From assembly GCA_007753915.1 (NCBI GenBank), contig CP036352.1, positions 1,550,001 to 1,614,000 of the forward strand: DNA of 64,000 nt. The letters run 5' to 3'. Source of the stretch: Phycisphaerae bacterium RAS2. GTDB lineage: Bacteria; Planctomycetota; Phycisphaerae; UBA1845; UTPLA1. Both the position numbers and the translations under genes were made by a program. This document shows, one piece after another, positions 27,920-39,029 of the stretch (positions within the stretch are counted from its first letter, which is position 1; the number at the start of each line of letters is the position of its first letter). A model generated the notes under the pieces. It did not search any database, was not told the origin of the DNA, and was given only the letters and a program-made list of their open reading frames with translations.

Positions 27920-28366
27920 TCAGACGAGCGTTACGGAATCACCGACTCGGAACGATCCCGCCTTGACCACGCGGCCATAGACGCCGGCTCGCACGTCCGG
28001 TGTGAGCGCCGCACGCAAGCCGTTGTGCAGCTTGTCCATCAGGCCGCACGGACGCGTCTCGGCGATGACCTGCAATTCCACGTTGCCAAGCTGAACGCGC
28101 CGGCCGATCAGGTGCGCGAGTGAATCCGATTCCACCAACACATTGGCCCGCCGCGTCCACCAGGGCAGGCTCGCACCAAGTTGATCGGTCACCAGCTTCC
28201 ATTGACCAGCAGCAAGGAGCGTCACGCCGCGGTCCGGGCTGGACGGCGGGTCTCCCACGAGGCCGCCGTTCTCGACGGCCGTAGCGTTAGCGACTTCGTG
28301 CATGACGGACTTATCAGCGTCCCGAAGGGCGATCGCGAGGACTTGACCGACCGATTGCACTGACAT
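27920..28366 (-). CDS. MOSC-domain protein
   Basis: A 148-aa protein with the molybdenum cofactor sulfurase C-terminal fold: ENGGLVGDPPSSPDRGVTLL, ANVLVESDSLAHLIGRRVQLGNVELQV, then the cysteine-containing RPCGLMDKLHNGLR and the GVYGRVVKAG segment. MOSC proteins bind sulfur carried on a cysteine for metallo-sulfur cofactors. I prefer ATG 28366 (MSVQSVGQVLAIAL). A TTG at 28432 would add residues encoded by a dispersed repeat also found at 63916. It ends the ndk-sucD group. Confidence 0.78.
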   Translation of the reverse strand: MSVQSVGQVLAIALRDADKSVMHEVANATAVENGGLVGDPPSSPDRGVTLLAAGQWKLVTDQLGASLPWWTRRANVLVESDSLAHLIGRRVQLGNVELQVIAETRPCGLMDKLHNGLRAALTPDVRAGVYGRVVKAGSFRVGDSVTLV

Positions 28367-28408
28367 GATGCGTTGCTCGCTGGCGGTGCCGCTCTGCGCC
28401 GGTGAATT

Positions 28409-28432
28409 CGATTGCTCACGCAATCGGCTCAA
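28409..28432 (-). repeat. Palindromic repeat CGATTGC...GCAATCG, copy 1
   Basis: CGATTGC (28409-28415) and GCAATCG (28420-28426) form a 7-bp stem with a 4-nt loop. The minus-strand sequence TGAGCCGATTGCGTGAGCAA recurs at 63916 with one mismatch. It lies directly at the sucD stop codon. Confidence 0.65.
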
Positions 28433-29326
28433 TCAGGCCAGACCCAGCGCAGTCGCGGCGACCGCGCCGATGTCGGCCGGTGAATCCGCCACGTGAATGC
28501 CTGCGGCCTTCAGTGCGGCGATTTTTGAGTCGGCCGTACCCTGCCCACCGGAAATGATCGCGCCGGCATGACCCATACGTCTGCCGGGCGGGGCGGTTCG
28601 GCCGGCGATGAAGGAAATCACGGGTTTCTTCACAATCTTCTTGATATAGGCTGCGGCGTTTTCTTCGTCGTTGCCGCCGATCTCGCCGATCATGATGATC
28701 GCGTCGGTTCGCGCGTCCTTGTCAAACAGTTCGAGCAGCTCGATGAAATTCAGCCCTTTGACCGGGTCGCCGCCGATGCCGACGCACGTCGTCTGCGCGA
28801 TGTTGCGGGTTGTGCATTGCCAGACGGCTTCGTAGGTCAGTGTTCCGCTGCGAGAGATCAGGCCGATGGCCTTGCCGCTGTCGCCCGCGGGCTTGTGGAT
28901 GTAGCCGGGCATGATGCCGATCTTGGCCTGCCCCGGCGTGATGATTCCGGGGCAGTTGGGGCCGATCAGCCGGGCGCCGCATTCGTCGATGAACTTGCGC
29001 GCGCGAATCATGTCCTGCACCGGGATCCCCTCGGTGATCAGCACGATCAGCTTCACGCCTGCGGCGGCCGCTTCCATCGCGCTGTCAGCCGCACCGGGCG
29101 GCGGGACAAAGATCATCGAGCAGTTCGCCCCGGTCTCGCGCACGGCTTTCTCGACCGTGTCGAAGATCGGCAGGCCGTGCTCGCTCTTGGTGCCGCCCTT
29201 GCCGGGGGTGACGCCGCCGACCATCTTGGTGCCGTATTCGAGGCACTGCTTGGTATGAAACGCGCCGGCCTTGCCGGTGATGCCGTGTGTGATGACGCGT
29301 GTGTTCTTATCGACCAGGATGCTCAT
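28433..29326 (-). CDS. sucD: Succinate--CoA ligase, alpha subunit
   Basis: A 297-aa TCA-cycle enzyme subunit catalysing succinyl-CoA + ADP/GDP + Pi to succinate + NTP + CoA. Motifs are the N-terminal CoA-binding Rossmann fold ([20 protein letters not shown]), [21 protein letters not shown], and the phosphohistidine loop [20 protein letters not shown]. Length is normal. The beta subunit gene sucC, usually adjacent, is absent; a 66-aa gene sits immediately upstream instead. Confidence 0.95.
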   Translation of the reverse strand: MSILVDKNTRVITHGITGKAGAFHTKQCLEYGTKMVGGVTPGKGGTKSEHGLPIFDTVEKAVRETGANCSMIFVPPPGAADSAMEAAAAGVKLIVLITEGIPVQDMIRARKFIDECGARLIGPNCPGIITPGQAKIGIMPGYIHKPAGDSGKAIGLISRSGTLTYEAVWQCTTRNIAQTTCVGIGGDPVKGLNFIELLELFDKDARTDAIIMIGEIGGNDEENAAAYIKKIVKKPVISFIAGRTAPPGRRMGHAGAIISGGQGTADSKIAALKAAGIHVADSPADIGAVAATALGLA

Positions 29327-29367
29327 GGTGGGGTGTCCGGGTTGAAGTCCTTCGAATCGCGGCCGGG

Positions 29368-29568
29368 CTATTCATCAGACGCATGACCTTCGGCTGCCGT
29401 GGTCGCTTCCGCCGTCGCGCCGATGATCTTCGACTTGACCTCACCACCCAGGCCGAGGACCAGTTCCAGGGCCTTGCCGGTGCGAGAGCAGGTCATGTGA
29501 ATCGTCGTCTCCGGCATGTCCAGCACGTGTGAATGCTTGCAGGCCGGGCAGGTAAATCGGACTTGCAT
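29368..29568 (-). CDS. Small Cys-containing hypothetical protein, 66 aa
   Basis: Starts [20 protein letters not shown]. The CPAC motif plus a further Cys (MTCSRTG) suggests a half zinc ribbon, with an Ala/Thr-rich acidic tail. It lies 6 bp after ndk and 41 bp before sucD, clearly in the same operon. The two-thirds zinc site could be completed by dimerisation. Function unknown. Confidence 0.7.
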   Translation of the reverse strand: MQVRFTCPACKHSHVLDMPETTIHMTCSRTGKALELVLGLGGEVKSKIIGATAEATTAAEGHASDE

Positions 29569-29574
29569 GGGGTC

Positions 29575-30045
29575 TTACTCCGGCGCGCCGCCCGATACGT
29601 CGTAAATCCACTTCTCCGCCGCGCGCTCGTAGGTCAGCAGGTCTTCGGGTTTGAAATACAGTCCGATCTCAAACGCCGCCGCTTCCGGTGAATCCGACCC
29701 GTGAATCAGATTGAAACTGTTCGAGACACCGAAGTCGCCGCGAATCGTCCCCGGCTCGGCCTTCGAACCAAATGTCGCACCCATCATCTTGCGACTGATC
29801 GTGATGGCATTCACACCCTGCAGCACGATGACAATCACCGGGCTGCTGGTGATGTACTGCACCAGCCGATCGTAGAATGGCTTGCCTTTGTGAACGGCGT
29901 AATGCTTCTCGGCCAGGTCTTTCGAGACCTTCATCGCCTTCATGGCGGCGATTTGCAGGCCCTTTTCCTCGAATCGCGTGATGATCCGGCCTGCAAGCCC
30001 GCGCTGGATCGAGTCGGGCTTGAGGATGATAAGTGTTTTCTCCAC
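29575..30045 (-). CDS. ndk: Nucleoside diphosphate kinase
   Basis: A 156-aa enzyme that balances NTP and dNTP pools by phosphate transfer through a phosphohistidine. Motifs are EKTLIILKPDSIQRGLAGRI at the start, MMGATFGSKAEPGTIRGDFG in the middle, and the active-site His in NSFNLIHGSDSPE. It is first in a minus-strand operon followed by the small Cys protein and sucD. Linking NDK with an NTP-forming succinyl-CoA ligase makes metabolic sense. Confidence 0.96.
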   Translation of the reverse strand: MEKTLIILKPDSIQRGLAGRIITRFEEKGLQIAAMKAMKVSKDLAEKHYAVHKGKPFYDRLVQYITSSPVIVIVLQGVNAITISRKMMGATFGSKAEPGTIRGDFGVSNSFNLIHGSDSPEAAAFEIGLYFKPEDLLTYERAAEKWIYDVSGGAPE

Positions 30046-30097
30046 CGTGCTTTAACCTCGCTCAATTCGTTTGTGACAACTTTCACGAAGCTGGATT

Positions 30098-31189
30098 CTA
30101 AGGGCGGGCTTCATCGCTGGGAAGGGCGGCGGTCCGGTCGTGCTGTTGATCAATTTCTTCCGCGGATGCTTCGCCGCCCGTGCCCGTAATGAGGGAAGTC
30201 TGGAGAAGGGATGCCTGCAGGTCGCTGTAGGCGGTTTCGACAAATGGGTCGCAGGGGTGCAATGAATGAAAGTCGTGCAGAATCTCGATCGCGGCATGCG
30301 GGTCGCCGAGGGTCTCCCACGCGGCAGCGATATTGATACGAATGCCTTGGTCGTTTGGGGCGAGTGCGGCGGCGCAGGAAAAGTCAAACAGCGCGCCGAT
30401 CGGGTCGTCCAAATCGAATCGCACGAGGCCGAGATTGAACCAGCCGTCAGCGACGTCCGGCTGGAGTGAGGTGAATCGCTCCCACGCGTCGCGCGCTTCG
30501 GTCAGCCGACCGTCGCGCTGGGCAAGGCCGGCGAGATTGAACCAGGCGCGCGCGTCGCCGGGGCGCAGCGCGACGACTTCCCGAAATTGCTCGGACGCCT
30601 CCGTGAAGCGGGACAGCCGATAAAGCAGCGCGCCGAAGTTGTAGCGCGCGTCCGCGTCGTTGGGCTGCAGCTGCGCGGCGCGCTGAAGCGGGGAGATGGC
30701 CTCGTCGAATCGTTGAAGCCGCGCGAGTGCTTCAGCGCGGCCCTTGAGCGCGGCGGGATCGTTCTCGCTGCGTTTGAGCACGCGATCAAACTCGGCCAGG
30801 GCAGCGTGCGGCCGATCGGCGTCAAGGTGCGCCCAGCCGACCGCGGAACGGGCGAACGACGAATCGCCCGCCCGCAACCGTAAGCGAACGGATTGTTCGT
30901 CGACGCGTTCGCCCAGTGCTTGCCAATTAACTGGAGGTAGCGAGGGCGAACGAGCGAGGGGTTCCCGACGGCGTTTCGAACTTTGGAGTGCCGGCGGCTT
31001 TCTCTTTGTACCAGCATTTGCCGCAATCACTGAAGTGGTGGGCCTTGCTGCGCGAATCTCATCCAGCTCGTCCAACGCGACCCGTTCGAGCGTCACCTGC
31101 TTGTGGGTCAACGAGAGCCACGCCCACAGCGCCGTGGTGATGAGCGCAAACGCCGCGAGCGAACCGGGAATGATCCAGCGCGTTTTCAC
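30098..31189 (-). CDS. Tetratricopeptide-repeat protein with N-terminal membrane anchor
   Basis: A 363-aa protein with one N-terminal transmembrane segment (residues 8-26), a basic linker, and at least five TPRs from about residue 105: SAVGWAHLDADRPHAALAEF, ALKGRAEALARLQRFDEAIS, ARYNFGALLYRLSRFTEASE, AWFNLAGLAQRDGRLTEARD and GWFNLGLVRFDLDDPIGALF. It probably scaffolds a periplasmic or membrane complex. The linker REPLARSPSLPP looks like a translated low-complexity repeat. Partner unknown. Confidence 0.82.
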   Translation of the reverse strand: MKTRWIIPGSLAAFALITTALWAWLSLTHKQVTLERVALDELDEIRAARPTTSVIAANAGTKRKPPALQSSKRRREPLARSPSLPPVNWQALGERVDEQSVRLRLRAGDSSFARSAVGWAHLDADRPHAALAEFDRVLKRSENDPAALKGRAEALARLQRFDEAISPLQRAAQLQPNDADARYNFGALLYRLSRFTEASEQFREVVALRPGDARAWFNLAGLAQRDGRLTEARDAWERFTSLQPDVADGWFNLGLVRFDLDDPIGALFDFSCAAALAPNDQGIRINIAAAWETLGDPHAAIEILHDFHSLHPCDPFVETAYSDLQASLLQTSLITGTGGEASAEEIDQQHDRTAALPSDEARP

Positions 31190-31225
31190 GCGAATATGCT
31201 TGAAGAGATGGCGCGCCCTGTCAAT

Positions 31226-33558
<2,333 letters not shown>

Positions 33559-33562
<4 letters not shown>

Positions 33563-34149
33563 GGGCGCACCTCATCATGCGGGAGAACCAACTGGCAACC
33601 AAAGACCGGGGATGTGCTGTGCTTAGGCGGTTGGCCGCGAGCGATGGCGTGAATGGCTTCGGTGCCGATGCAATCGCCTTCGTGTCCGCGCGAGCCGGTC
33701 GTGCCGCCGTGGAAGAGCAAGGTTCCATCGGCGCTGTAAATGTATGTTTCGCCCGAGCAGATAGCGCCAAACCGCGAGGCGATTCGCCCGTCGATGTCCA
33801 CCAATCGCTTAGATTGCGGAATCTCCGCGGCCATGTCCCAGACGACACCGTGGCACCATGAATCCGGCTCGTGAGCCGGTTTCGTGAAGACGAACCAGGT
33901 TCGCATCGTGTCGGTGTGGCCGCCCTCGGCCTGTTCAATCATGCGAAGACTGGCCGTGCTGCATGGGCACTTGGGATGGAGAAACATCACGAGGGTCGGG
34001 CGCGTCGCATCGCGTTCGAGGGACACGGCTTGCGGCCATGACCGGCTCGCGACGGCGCTGTCCTTGGGGGTCGTGGAATAATTGACGAGCGCGAAATATC
34101 CGGCGGCGATCGCAAGGATCCATGCGAAGAGAAAACCAAGCGACCTCAT
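33559..34149 (-). CDS. RedB-like thiol protein, membrane-anchored
   Basis: A 196-aa protein with one N-terminal transmembrane segment (residues 5-24) and a thioredoxin-like domain outside the membrane. The redox motif is LHPKCPCSTASL with Cys61 and Cys63 (CxC rather than CxxC), and further Cys residues occur in DSWCHGVVWD and AICSGETYIY. It overlaps the histidine kinase start (ATGA), so the two are translated together. It may supply a redox signal to the kinase (inference). I start at ATG 34149; an upstream 45-residue extension is unlikely. Confidence 0.72.
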
Positions 34150-34412
34150 GCCAGCCTCAATTGCCCGCCGTGCGATGCCACGAGTGACATCAACAAGACA
34201 CTCTACGGCATCCGTGGCGTTTTCGGAGCATGCCGTGACACACCGCTCTGCACGTATCGGCAAGGCGAAAGGCCCGGCTGACATTGCGGAACCGGTTGAT
34301 CAGTCGTCCGAAAAGGGGCGGAATTGACAGGGAATAGGCCGTTTCTCGACCCGAAGCGTCTTAAATACTACATTTATCTTAAATGGGTTCGGCCGCGCAT
34401 TGCGTTTATCGG
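34150..34412. other. Intergenic region upstream of the RedB-like gene
   Basis: This 263-bp region presumably carries the promoter of the RedB-kinase operon on the minus strand. It contains an AT-rich patch with the direct repeat TCTTAAAT at 34359-34366 and 34377-34384, 18 bp apart. Confidence 0.4.
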
Positions 34413-35777
34413 TCATTTCTCGCGGACGGCGAAGACATGCCCGTTCGTGCGGAAAAACAGCGTATCGCCAGCGATGGCCGGCGTCGCCATGCAGACTTCG
34501 CCCAGGTCATTCTTCGCGAGTTTCTCGAAGGTCTTACCAGCGCGCACGACAAACACTTCGCCCTCTTCGCTCGTGAAGTAAAGCAGGTCTTCCGCCGCGA
34601 CAGCCGAGGCCGTGAACCCGGTGCCGCTTTCCAGTCGCTCGCGGTATTTCTGCTCGCCCGTCTTGGCGTCGTAGCACGTCAGCACGCCATTGTCTCGGCA
34701 GCAGTAGAGCAGCCCGTCATGAACAATGGGTGTTTGCATGTAGATCCCCGTGCGGTCGCTCCACCACGCGACGTTCTTGTCCTTGGCATCCGACGTGGCC
34801 AGCCGAATACGCCCCGAGGCGGCTGTCTTGATCGCATAAACCGGCGCCATGCTTCCGTGCGCATTGGTGATGTACACCAGCCCCTTCGACACCACCGGAG
34901 TCGGCACGGGGATATCCCCGCCGCCGCGAAGCCGCCAAAGCTCCTTGCCCGTCGTGAAATCGTACCCACCGATGTGCTTGAAGCCGTTCACGATGACTTG
35001 CGTGCGGCCGTCGCTCGTGTCCACGGTCGGTGTGCTCCAGGTCGGCACTTCGTTCCGCGGCGTGATCCACACCTCGTCGCCCGTCTTGATATCCAGCGCC
35101 GCGAGGAATGAGTTCTTCTGCACGTCGCACTGCACAATCACGCGGCCGTCGTGGATGATCGGCGAGCTGGCGAAGCCCCATTGCGCGTCGGGCACCATGT
35201 AAAAGCCCGAGTCGAGGAGGCCCAGGTCCTTCTTCCAGAGCAGCTTGCCCTGCATGTCATAGCAATACAGCCCCTCGCTGCCGAAGAACGCGACGAGATG
35301 CTTGCCGTCGGTCGCCGGCGTTGAGTTCGCGTGGCTGCTCTTGGCGTGGCGCTTGACCTTGGGAACGCCCTTGCACGCTTCCTTGTCCCAGAGCACCTTG
35401 CCGGTCCTGCGATCCAGGCACAGCACGCGGAAGCTGTGCGATTCCGGCTCGTCCAGCGATTCAATATTGCCATACAGCCCGACCTTTACCTCGACCTTGT
35501 CCAGCTCGGTGTTGACGGCCGTCGTGATGAACAGTTGGTCGTCCCAGATGACCGGCGAGGAGTAACCCAGCCCGGTGATCGGCGTCTTCCATGCGATGTT
35601 GGTCCCCTTGGCCACGTCCCAGGTGATCGGCGTCGTCTGCCCTTCGCCCACGCCGCTCGCCTGCGGCCCGCGAAACTGCGGCCACCGCGCGGCGTTCTTC
35701 TCTCCGGCCTGTGCCACCGGCTGCAAGAACGCGGCGAACACCAGCACGAACAAGGCGGGTTGAACGAGTCGGAACAT
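34413..35777 (-). CDS. PQQ-like beta-propeller repeat protein (BamB-like), secreted
   Basis: A 454-aa exported protein. The signal peptide ends QPVAQAG. The start of the mature part, WPQFRGPQASGVGEGQTTP, is typical of planctomycete PQQ-propeller proteins. Repeats include GKVLWDKEACKG, GKLLWKKDLGLL, GDEVWITPRNEVPTWSTP and GKELWRLRGGGDIPVPTPV. No PQQ-dehydrogenase catalytic residues are evident, so a binding or assembly role is more likely than an enzyme. I start at ATG 35777 (MFRLVQPALFVLV); the longer TTG-like start is less likely. Confidence 0.82.
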   Translation of the reverse strand: MFRLVQPALFVLVFAAFLQPVAQAGEKNAARWPQFRGPQASGVGEGQTTPITWDVAKGTNIAWKTPITGLGYSSPVIWDDQLFITTAVNTELDKVEVKVGLYGNIESLDEPESHSFRVLCLDRRTGKVLWDKEACKGVPKVKRHAKSSHANSTPATDGKHLVAFFGSEGLYCYDMQGKLLWKKDLGLLDSGFYMVPDAQWGFASSPIIHDGRVIVQCDVQKNSFLAALDIKTGDEVWITPRNEVPTWSTPTVDTSDGRTQVIVNGFKHIGGYDFTTGKELWRLRGGGDIPVPTPVVSKGLVYITNAHGSMAPVYAIKTAASGRIRLATSDAKDKNVAWWSDRTGIYMQTPIVHDGLLYCCRDNGVLTCYDAKTGEQKYRERLESGTGFTASAVAAEDLLYFTSEEGEVFVVRAGKTFEKLAKNDLGEVCMATPAIAGDTLFFRTNGHVFAVREK

Positions 35778-35884
35778 GGCAACGGGCCTCCGGGTCAATG
35801 GGCGCGCGATCCAACCGCGGGCTGTGCATCATGCTAATCGAGGCCCCGTAGCCCGTCTTTCGCGTACGTTCGTTCGATTTGAAT

Positions 35885-35915
35885 AAAAAAGCCTCGCCGG
35901 TGTGAGCGGCGAGGC
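35885..35915 (-). terminator. Intrinsic terminator of the M36 peptidase gene
   Basis: GCCTCGCCG (35891-35899) pairs perfectly with CGGCGAGGC (35907-35915) around a 7-nt loop. On the minus strand the stem is followed by TTTTTT (35890-35885). It lies 134 bp after the M36 stop and upstream of the beta-propeller gene. Confidence 0.85.
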
Positions 35916-35937
35916 ATTGTGAATTGCTTTCTTCCGA

Positions 35938-35985
35938 GCCCTGGCCCCCACCCCGATTCTCCCTTTGAAAAGGAGTTGCCAGGGC
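35938..35985. repeat. 48-bp palindromic element with 8-bp terminal inverted repeats
   Basis: GCCCTGGC (35938-35945) and GCCAGGGC (35978-35985) flank a smaller imperfect palindrome (CTCCCTTT / AAAGGAG, about 35959-35974). The left arm CCCCCACCCCGATTCTCCC resembles the CACCCCAACCCTCTCCC element at 25510. It lies between the M36 stop and its terminator. Confidence 0.55.
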
Positions 35986-36049
35986 GGGCTGGCCCAGCGC
36001 CGCACTTGATCCAGGTCCGCACAGCAGACCCTGCACAAGTTGCGATGTG

Positions 36050-38908
36050 TTATGGCTGCGTGAGCAGCGCGGTCACGAAGTCATCAATGTCGCCGATGTC
36101 GAGGTCGCTGCTGGTGTTGAAGTCCCCGGCGCAGATTTGCGCGGGCGACGGCGAACCGAGCAGCGCGGTGGTGAACGACGAGACGTCCTGCCCGTCGATG
36201 AACGTGTCACCGTTGATGTCTCCCGTGGCTGCGCCGCAGGGCACGGCGCAGACGAAGTCATCAATGGAGAATGCATCGATGGCGGCTTCGACGACGCTGC
36301 CGCTGCCGGTGTCCGAAGCGACGAAACGGATTCGGAACTGCGTCGTGGCCTCGTTGAAGCTCGCAATATCTGCAAGGCGGTACTGCTTGACGAACCAGCC
36401 GCCCGTGACCTCGGGATTCGGCGACGCAGTCGTGGGTCCGACGACCTCCAGCGCGATCCAGCTTCCGCCGCCGTTATCGGAGATTTCCACATTGAATGTG
36501 TCGGCCTGCGGTGCATCGCCGGCGACGTTGCTATACCAGCGGGCGTAGCGGACGACCGGGCTGGCCAGTGCGCTCAAGTCGAAATTCTGAGAGGTGAGCG
36601 TCGTGGAGCCGCCGTCCACGTCGGAGTTGCAGGCGCTGGCGGAACTGTTGTCGGTGAGCCAGCAGCGGCTGGAGCCATCGAAGTCGGCCGGGGGATCGCC
36701 GCGATTGCAATTGACGGGGATTCCGGGGTTGGTGTCCCACTGGCCGTCGGTGGCGGTCGAGGTAACGGACCAGCCGGGGTTGGTCTCAAAGTTGTAAGCA
36801 ACGACGTTCTGGGTAGATGACGCCGACGTGGCACCGAAGACACCGGTCGGGGCGTTGGGCGGGTCGGTGACGGTTTGCAGCGTCGTGGACTGCGCCGAGA
36901 CGTAGTACTGAATCAACTGCGGGCAGGGCGTGGCCGGCAGCGTCGCGTCGTATTCGTTGGGCGCGTGCTGGGTCATGGCGACCTGGGTGAACGGGCCGCT
37001 GTTGCCGATTCGGTAGAACAGTTGGCCGGTGCCCGGCTGGGGCGTGCCGGTGAGCGGCTGCGCCACGACATCAATCACGAAGGGCGTGTTCGGCGGCACA
37101 ATCGACGGTCGCCCGTTGGGATAACTAAAAAAGAGCGCCGGCAAGGCGGGCGCGGGCATGTTGTGCGAACCGAACCCCGCGGCGATCTCGTTGTAGTGCG
37201 GCGTGCCGTTGTTCAGGTTTGCGTCGTTGTCGTCGAGCGTGAGAAAGTCGATGGTGATCTGCGGGGTGATGCTTGTGCCGGTGTGGAGCGGGACACTGTT
37301 GATGGTGAGCGAGCCGATGATGTCGCGATAGGTACCGGGGTTGGTGATGAGCAGCTGGTTGCGCGTGTTCCAGACGCAGCCGGAGATAAGCTGGCCGCAG
37401 GTATGGATGGCGCTGCCGCAACTGGAGCAACCGGTCGTTTGATAGTTGCAGTTGTTGTTGGCGTTTCGGATGCCGGACGCGCAATTGTTCTGGAAACCGA
37501 TGCCGAGGGCGGATTGGTCGGTGATGATCACGCCCATGCAGTCGCCCATTCCCTCGCCGTAGGCGCCCTGGCCGCTGCCGGCGACTTGCACGACGTGGTG
37601 GCCGTACTCGTGGTGAACGACGTCACCAAATCCGCTGTTGGCGCAGCCGCCGCCGGATCGGTAGAAGTTGATCGACGTCAACGGGCTGTAAAAGGCGTTG
37701 CAGGTAATGTTGATGTTTGTATTGATCGGGAAGTCAACCTGATTGGCGATGGTCGGATAGGCCGGGTTGTAGGAAAGCACCATGTCTCGCACGATGTTCG
37801 CCTGAAGGTAGGCGTTGACCGAGGCCCGGTTGAACTCGCTCGTGTTGGCCGCGTTGTGCATGAAACTGGCCGGACCGGGTGGCGTAACGTTGGTCGTCAG
37901 GATCGGCGTCGAAGCGCCTTGATCGGTGACGATAAACCGGCGACCACGCACGCCGGATTCGACGGTGACAGGCGTGACCCCGCCGTTGGGAATCGTGAAG
38001 TTGCCGTTCACGTCGGCATAGACATTCGCGCCGCCGGGCGTGATGTTCACGCGGGCGTAGGGAAGTCCTTGCGGGTTTTCCGGCAGACAGATGTCGGCCC
38101 CGACCAGATCGGTCGCGATGCCCTGCACCTGGCCCGACACGTCCTCGGTAATGACCCAGTTCTCCTCATGAAGAATCTCACCAGTCATCGCGTCCGCCAC
38201 GAACAGATGCCGTTCATACCCTTGCGGGCTGACCGGATCGTCGCTCTCGGCCGTGAACTTGTAGGCCAGCGTCGGGAGGGCGTCGCGCTCTTCCGCGCCG
38301 GCGAAGATCACTTCTTCCATGTCGCTGAACTTGGTCAGCCGCGCCGATTTCTGCCGCGCCGACTCGCGCGCCAGGTCGGGATTCGCGCCGGCCCGCTGGA
38401 CGGCAAAATCACCCAGCGGATGCATGCTCGATCGCGCCAACACAACCGGAAAACCCGGCTCATTGCGCACCAGCACGCGGAAATCGCTGTGGAAAACCGA
38501 CACACCGTCACGCTGCTGCTCGTACGTCACGAGTGTGAACTTGTACGTGTCGGTTGCCTTGTCGTACATCAGGGGCACAAAGGTCGGCCCGCCTGCTTCG
38601 AGACTCTTGGCGACGACCGTTCCGGCCTCCACGCCAAAAAGTCCTGCGTAGCGGTTTACAAACTGATCGGCGGACTGAAAGGCATCGGCGCCCTCACTCA
38701 TGGCGACGCCGTATGCCGTGGTGACCTTTTGCTCCATTTCGTAGAACGCTACGCCGGGGCGATCGACTTCCAACCTCGCCTTGGCCTCGAACTTGCTCAT
38801 CTCGGCCTCGGCTTTCAGGGCATCGAGGGTCGGGGCGGCGGCGACATGCGACGCATGAAGGCCCAATGTGAATGCGAATCCAATGACGGCGAGTTTGCGC
38901 AGAATCAT
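36050..38908 (-). CDS. M36 (fungalysin-type) metallopeptidase with dockerin-like module
   Basis: A 952-aa secreted zinc protease. The signal peptide ends HVAAA, followed by an FTP-type propeptide of about 250 residues. The catalytic HEYGH lies at residues 433-437, and the third ligand Glu at about 452 in AYGEGMGD. Downstream is a beta-rich, Thr/Asn-rich region, then C-terminal calcium-loop modules (GDINGDTFIDGQDVSS and a weaker GDFNTSSDLDIGDIDD). It probably degrades extracellular protein. The start ATG 38908 follows GGAGTG; the longer frame to 39124 is rejected. Confidence 0.88.
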   Translation of the reverse strand: MILRKLAVIGFAFTLGLHASHVAAAPTLDALKAEAEMSKFEAKARLEVDRPGVAFYEMEQKVTTAYGVAMSEGADAFQSADQFVNRYAGLFGVEAGTVVAKSLEAGGPTFVPLMYDKATDTYKFTLVTYEQQRDGVSVFHSDFRVLVRNEPGFPVVLARSSMHPLGDFAVQRAGANPDLARESARQKSARLTKFSDMEEVIFAGAEERDALPTLAYKFTAESDDPVSPQGYERHLFVADAMTGEILHEENWVITEDVSGQVQGIATDLVGADICLPENPQGLPYARVNITPGGANVYADVNGNFTIPNGGVTPVTVESGVRGRRFIVTDQGASTPILTTNVTPPGPASFMHNAANTSEFNRASVNAYLQANIVRDMVLSYNPAYPTIANQVDFPINTNINITCNAFYSPLTSINFYRSGGGCANSGFGDVVHHEYGHHVVQVAGSGQGAYGEGMGDCMGVIITDQSALGIGFQNNCASGIRNANNNCNYQTTGCSSCGSAIHTCGQLISGCVWNTRNQLLITNPGTYRDIIGSLTINSVPLHTGTSITPQITIDFLTLDDNDANLNNGTPHYNEIAAGFGSHNMPAPALPALFFSYPNGRPSIVPPNTPFVIDVVAQPLTGTPQPGTGQLFYRIGNSGPFTQVAMTQHAPNEYDATLPATPCPQLIQYYVSAQSTTLQTVTDPPNAPTGVFGATSASSTQNVVAYNFETNPGWSVTSTATDGQWDTNPGIPVNCNRGDPPADFDGSSRCWLTDNSSASACNSDVDGGSTTLTSQNFDLSALASPVVRYARWYSNVAGDAPQADTFNVEISDNGGGSWIALEVVGPTTASPNPEVTGGWFVKQYRLADIASFNEATTQFRIRFVASDTGSGSVVEAAIDAFSIDDFVCAVPCGAATGDINGDTFIDGQDVSSFTTALLGSPSPAQICAGDFNTSSDLDIGDIDDFVTALLTQP

Positions 38909-39029
38909 CACTCCACTCCAAATGGGGGTCAGGACGACCGGGCGGTCGTCAAAACGTGGGTTGCTGGGGTGCTTTTCAATCCACTCCACCTTGGCTCTAT
39001 AGTACCGTTTTTCGGGCCTGTATACCAGC

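Noticed and set aside
30935-30985. REPLARSPSLPP linker in the TPR protein as another inserted repeat
   Set aside because: It looks repeat-like, but I found no second copy or palindrome in the window, so I only mention it in the gene entry.
34359-34384. TACTACA half site and TCTTAAAT direct repeat as a BlaI/MecI-type operator
   Set aside because: Only one half of the BlaI palindrome is present and no BlaI/BlaR genes are nearby.
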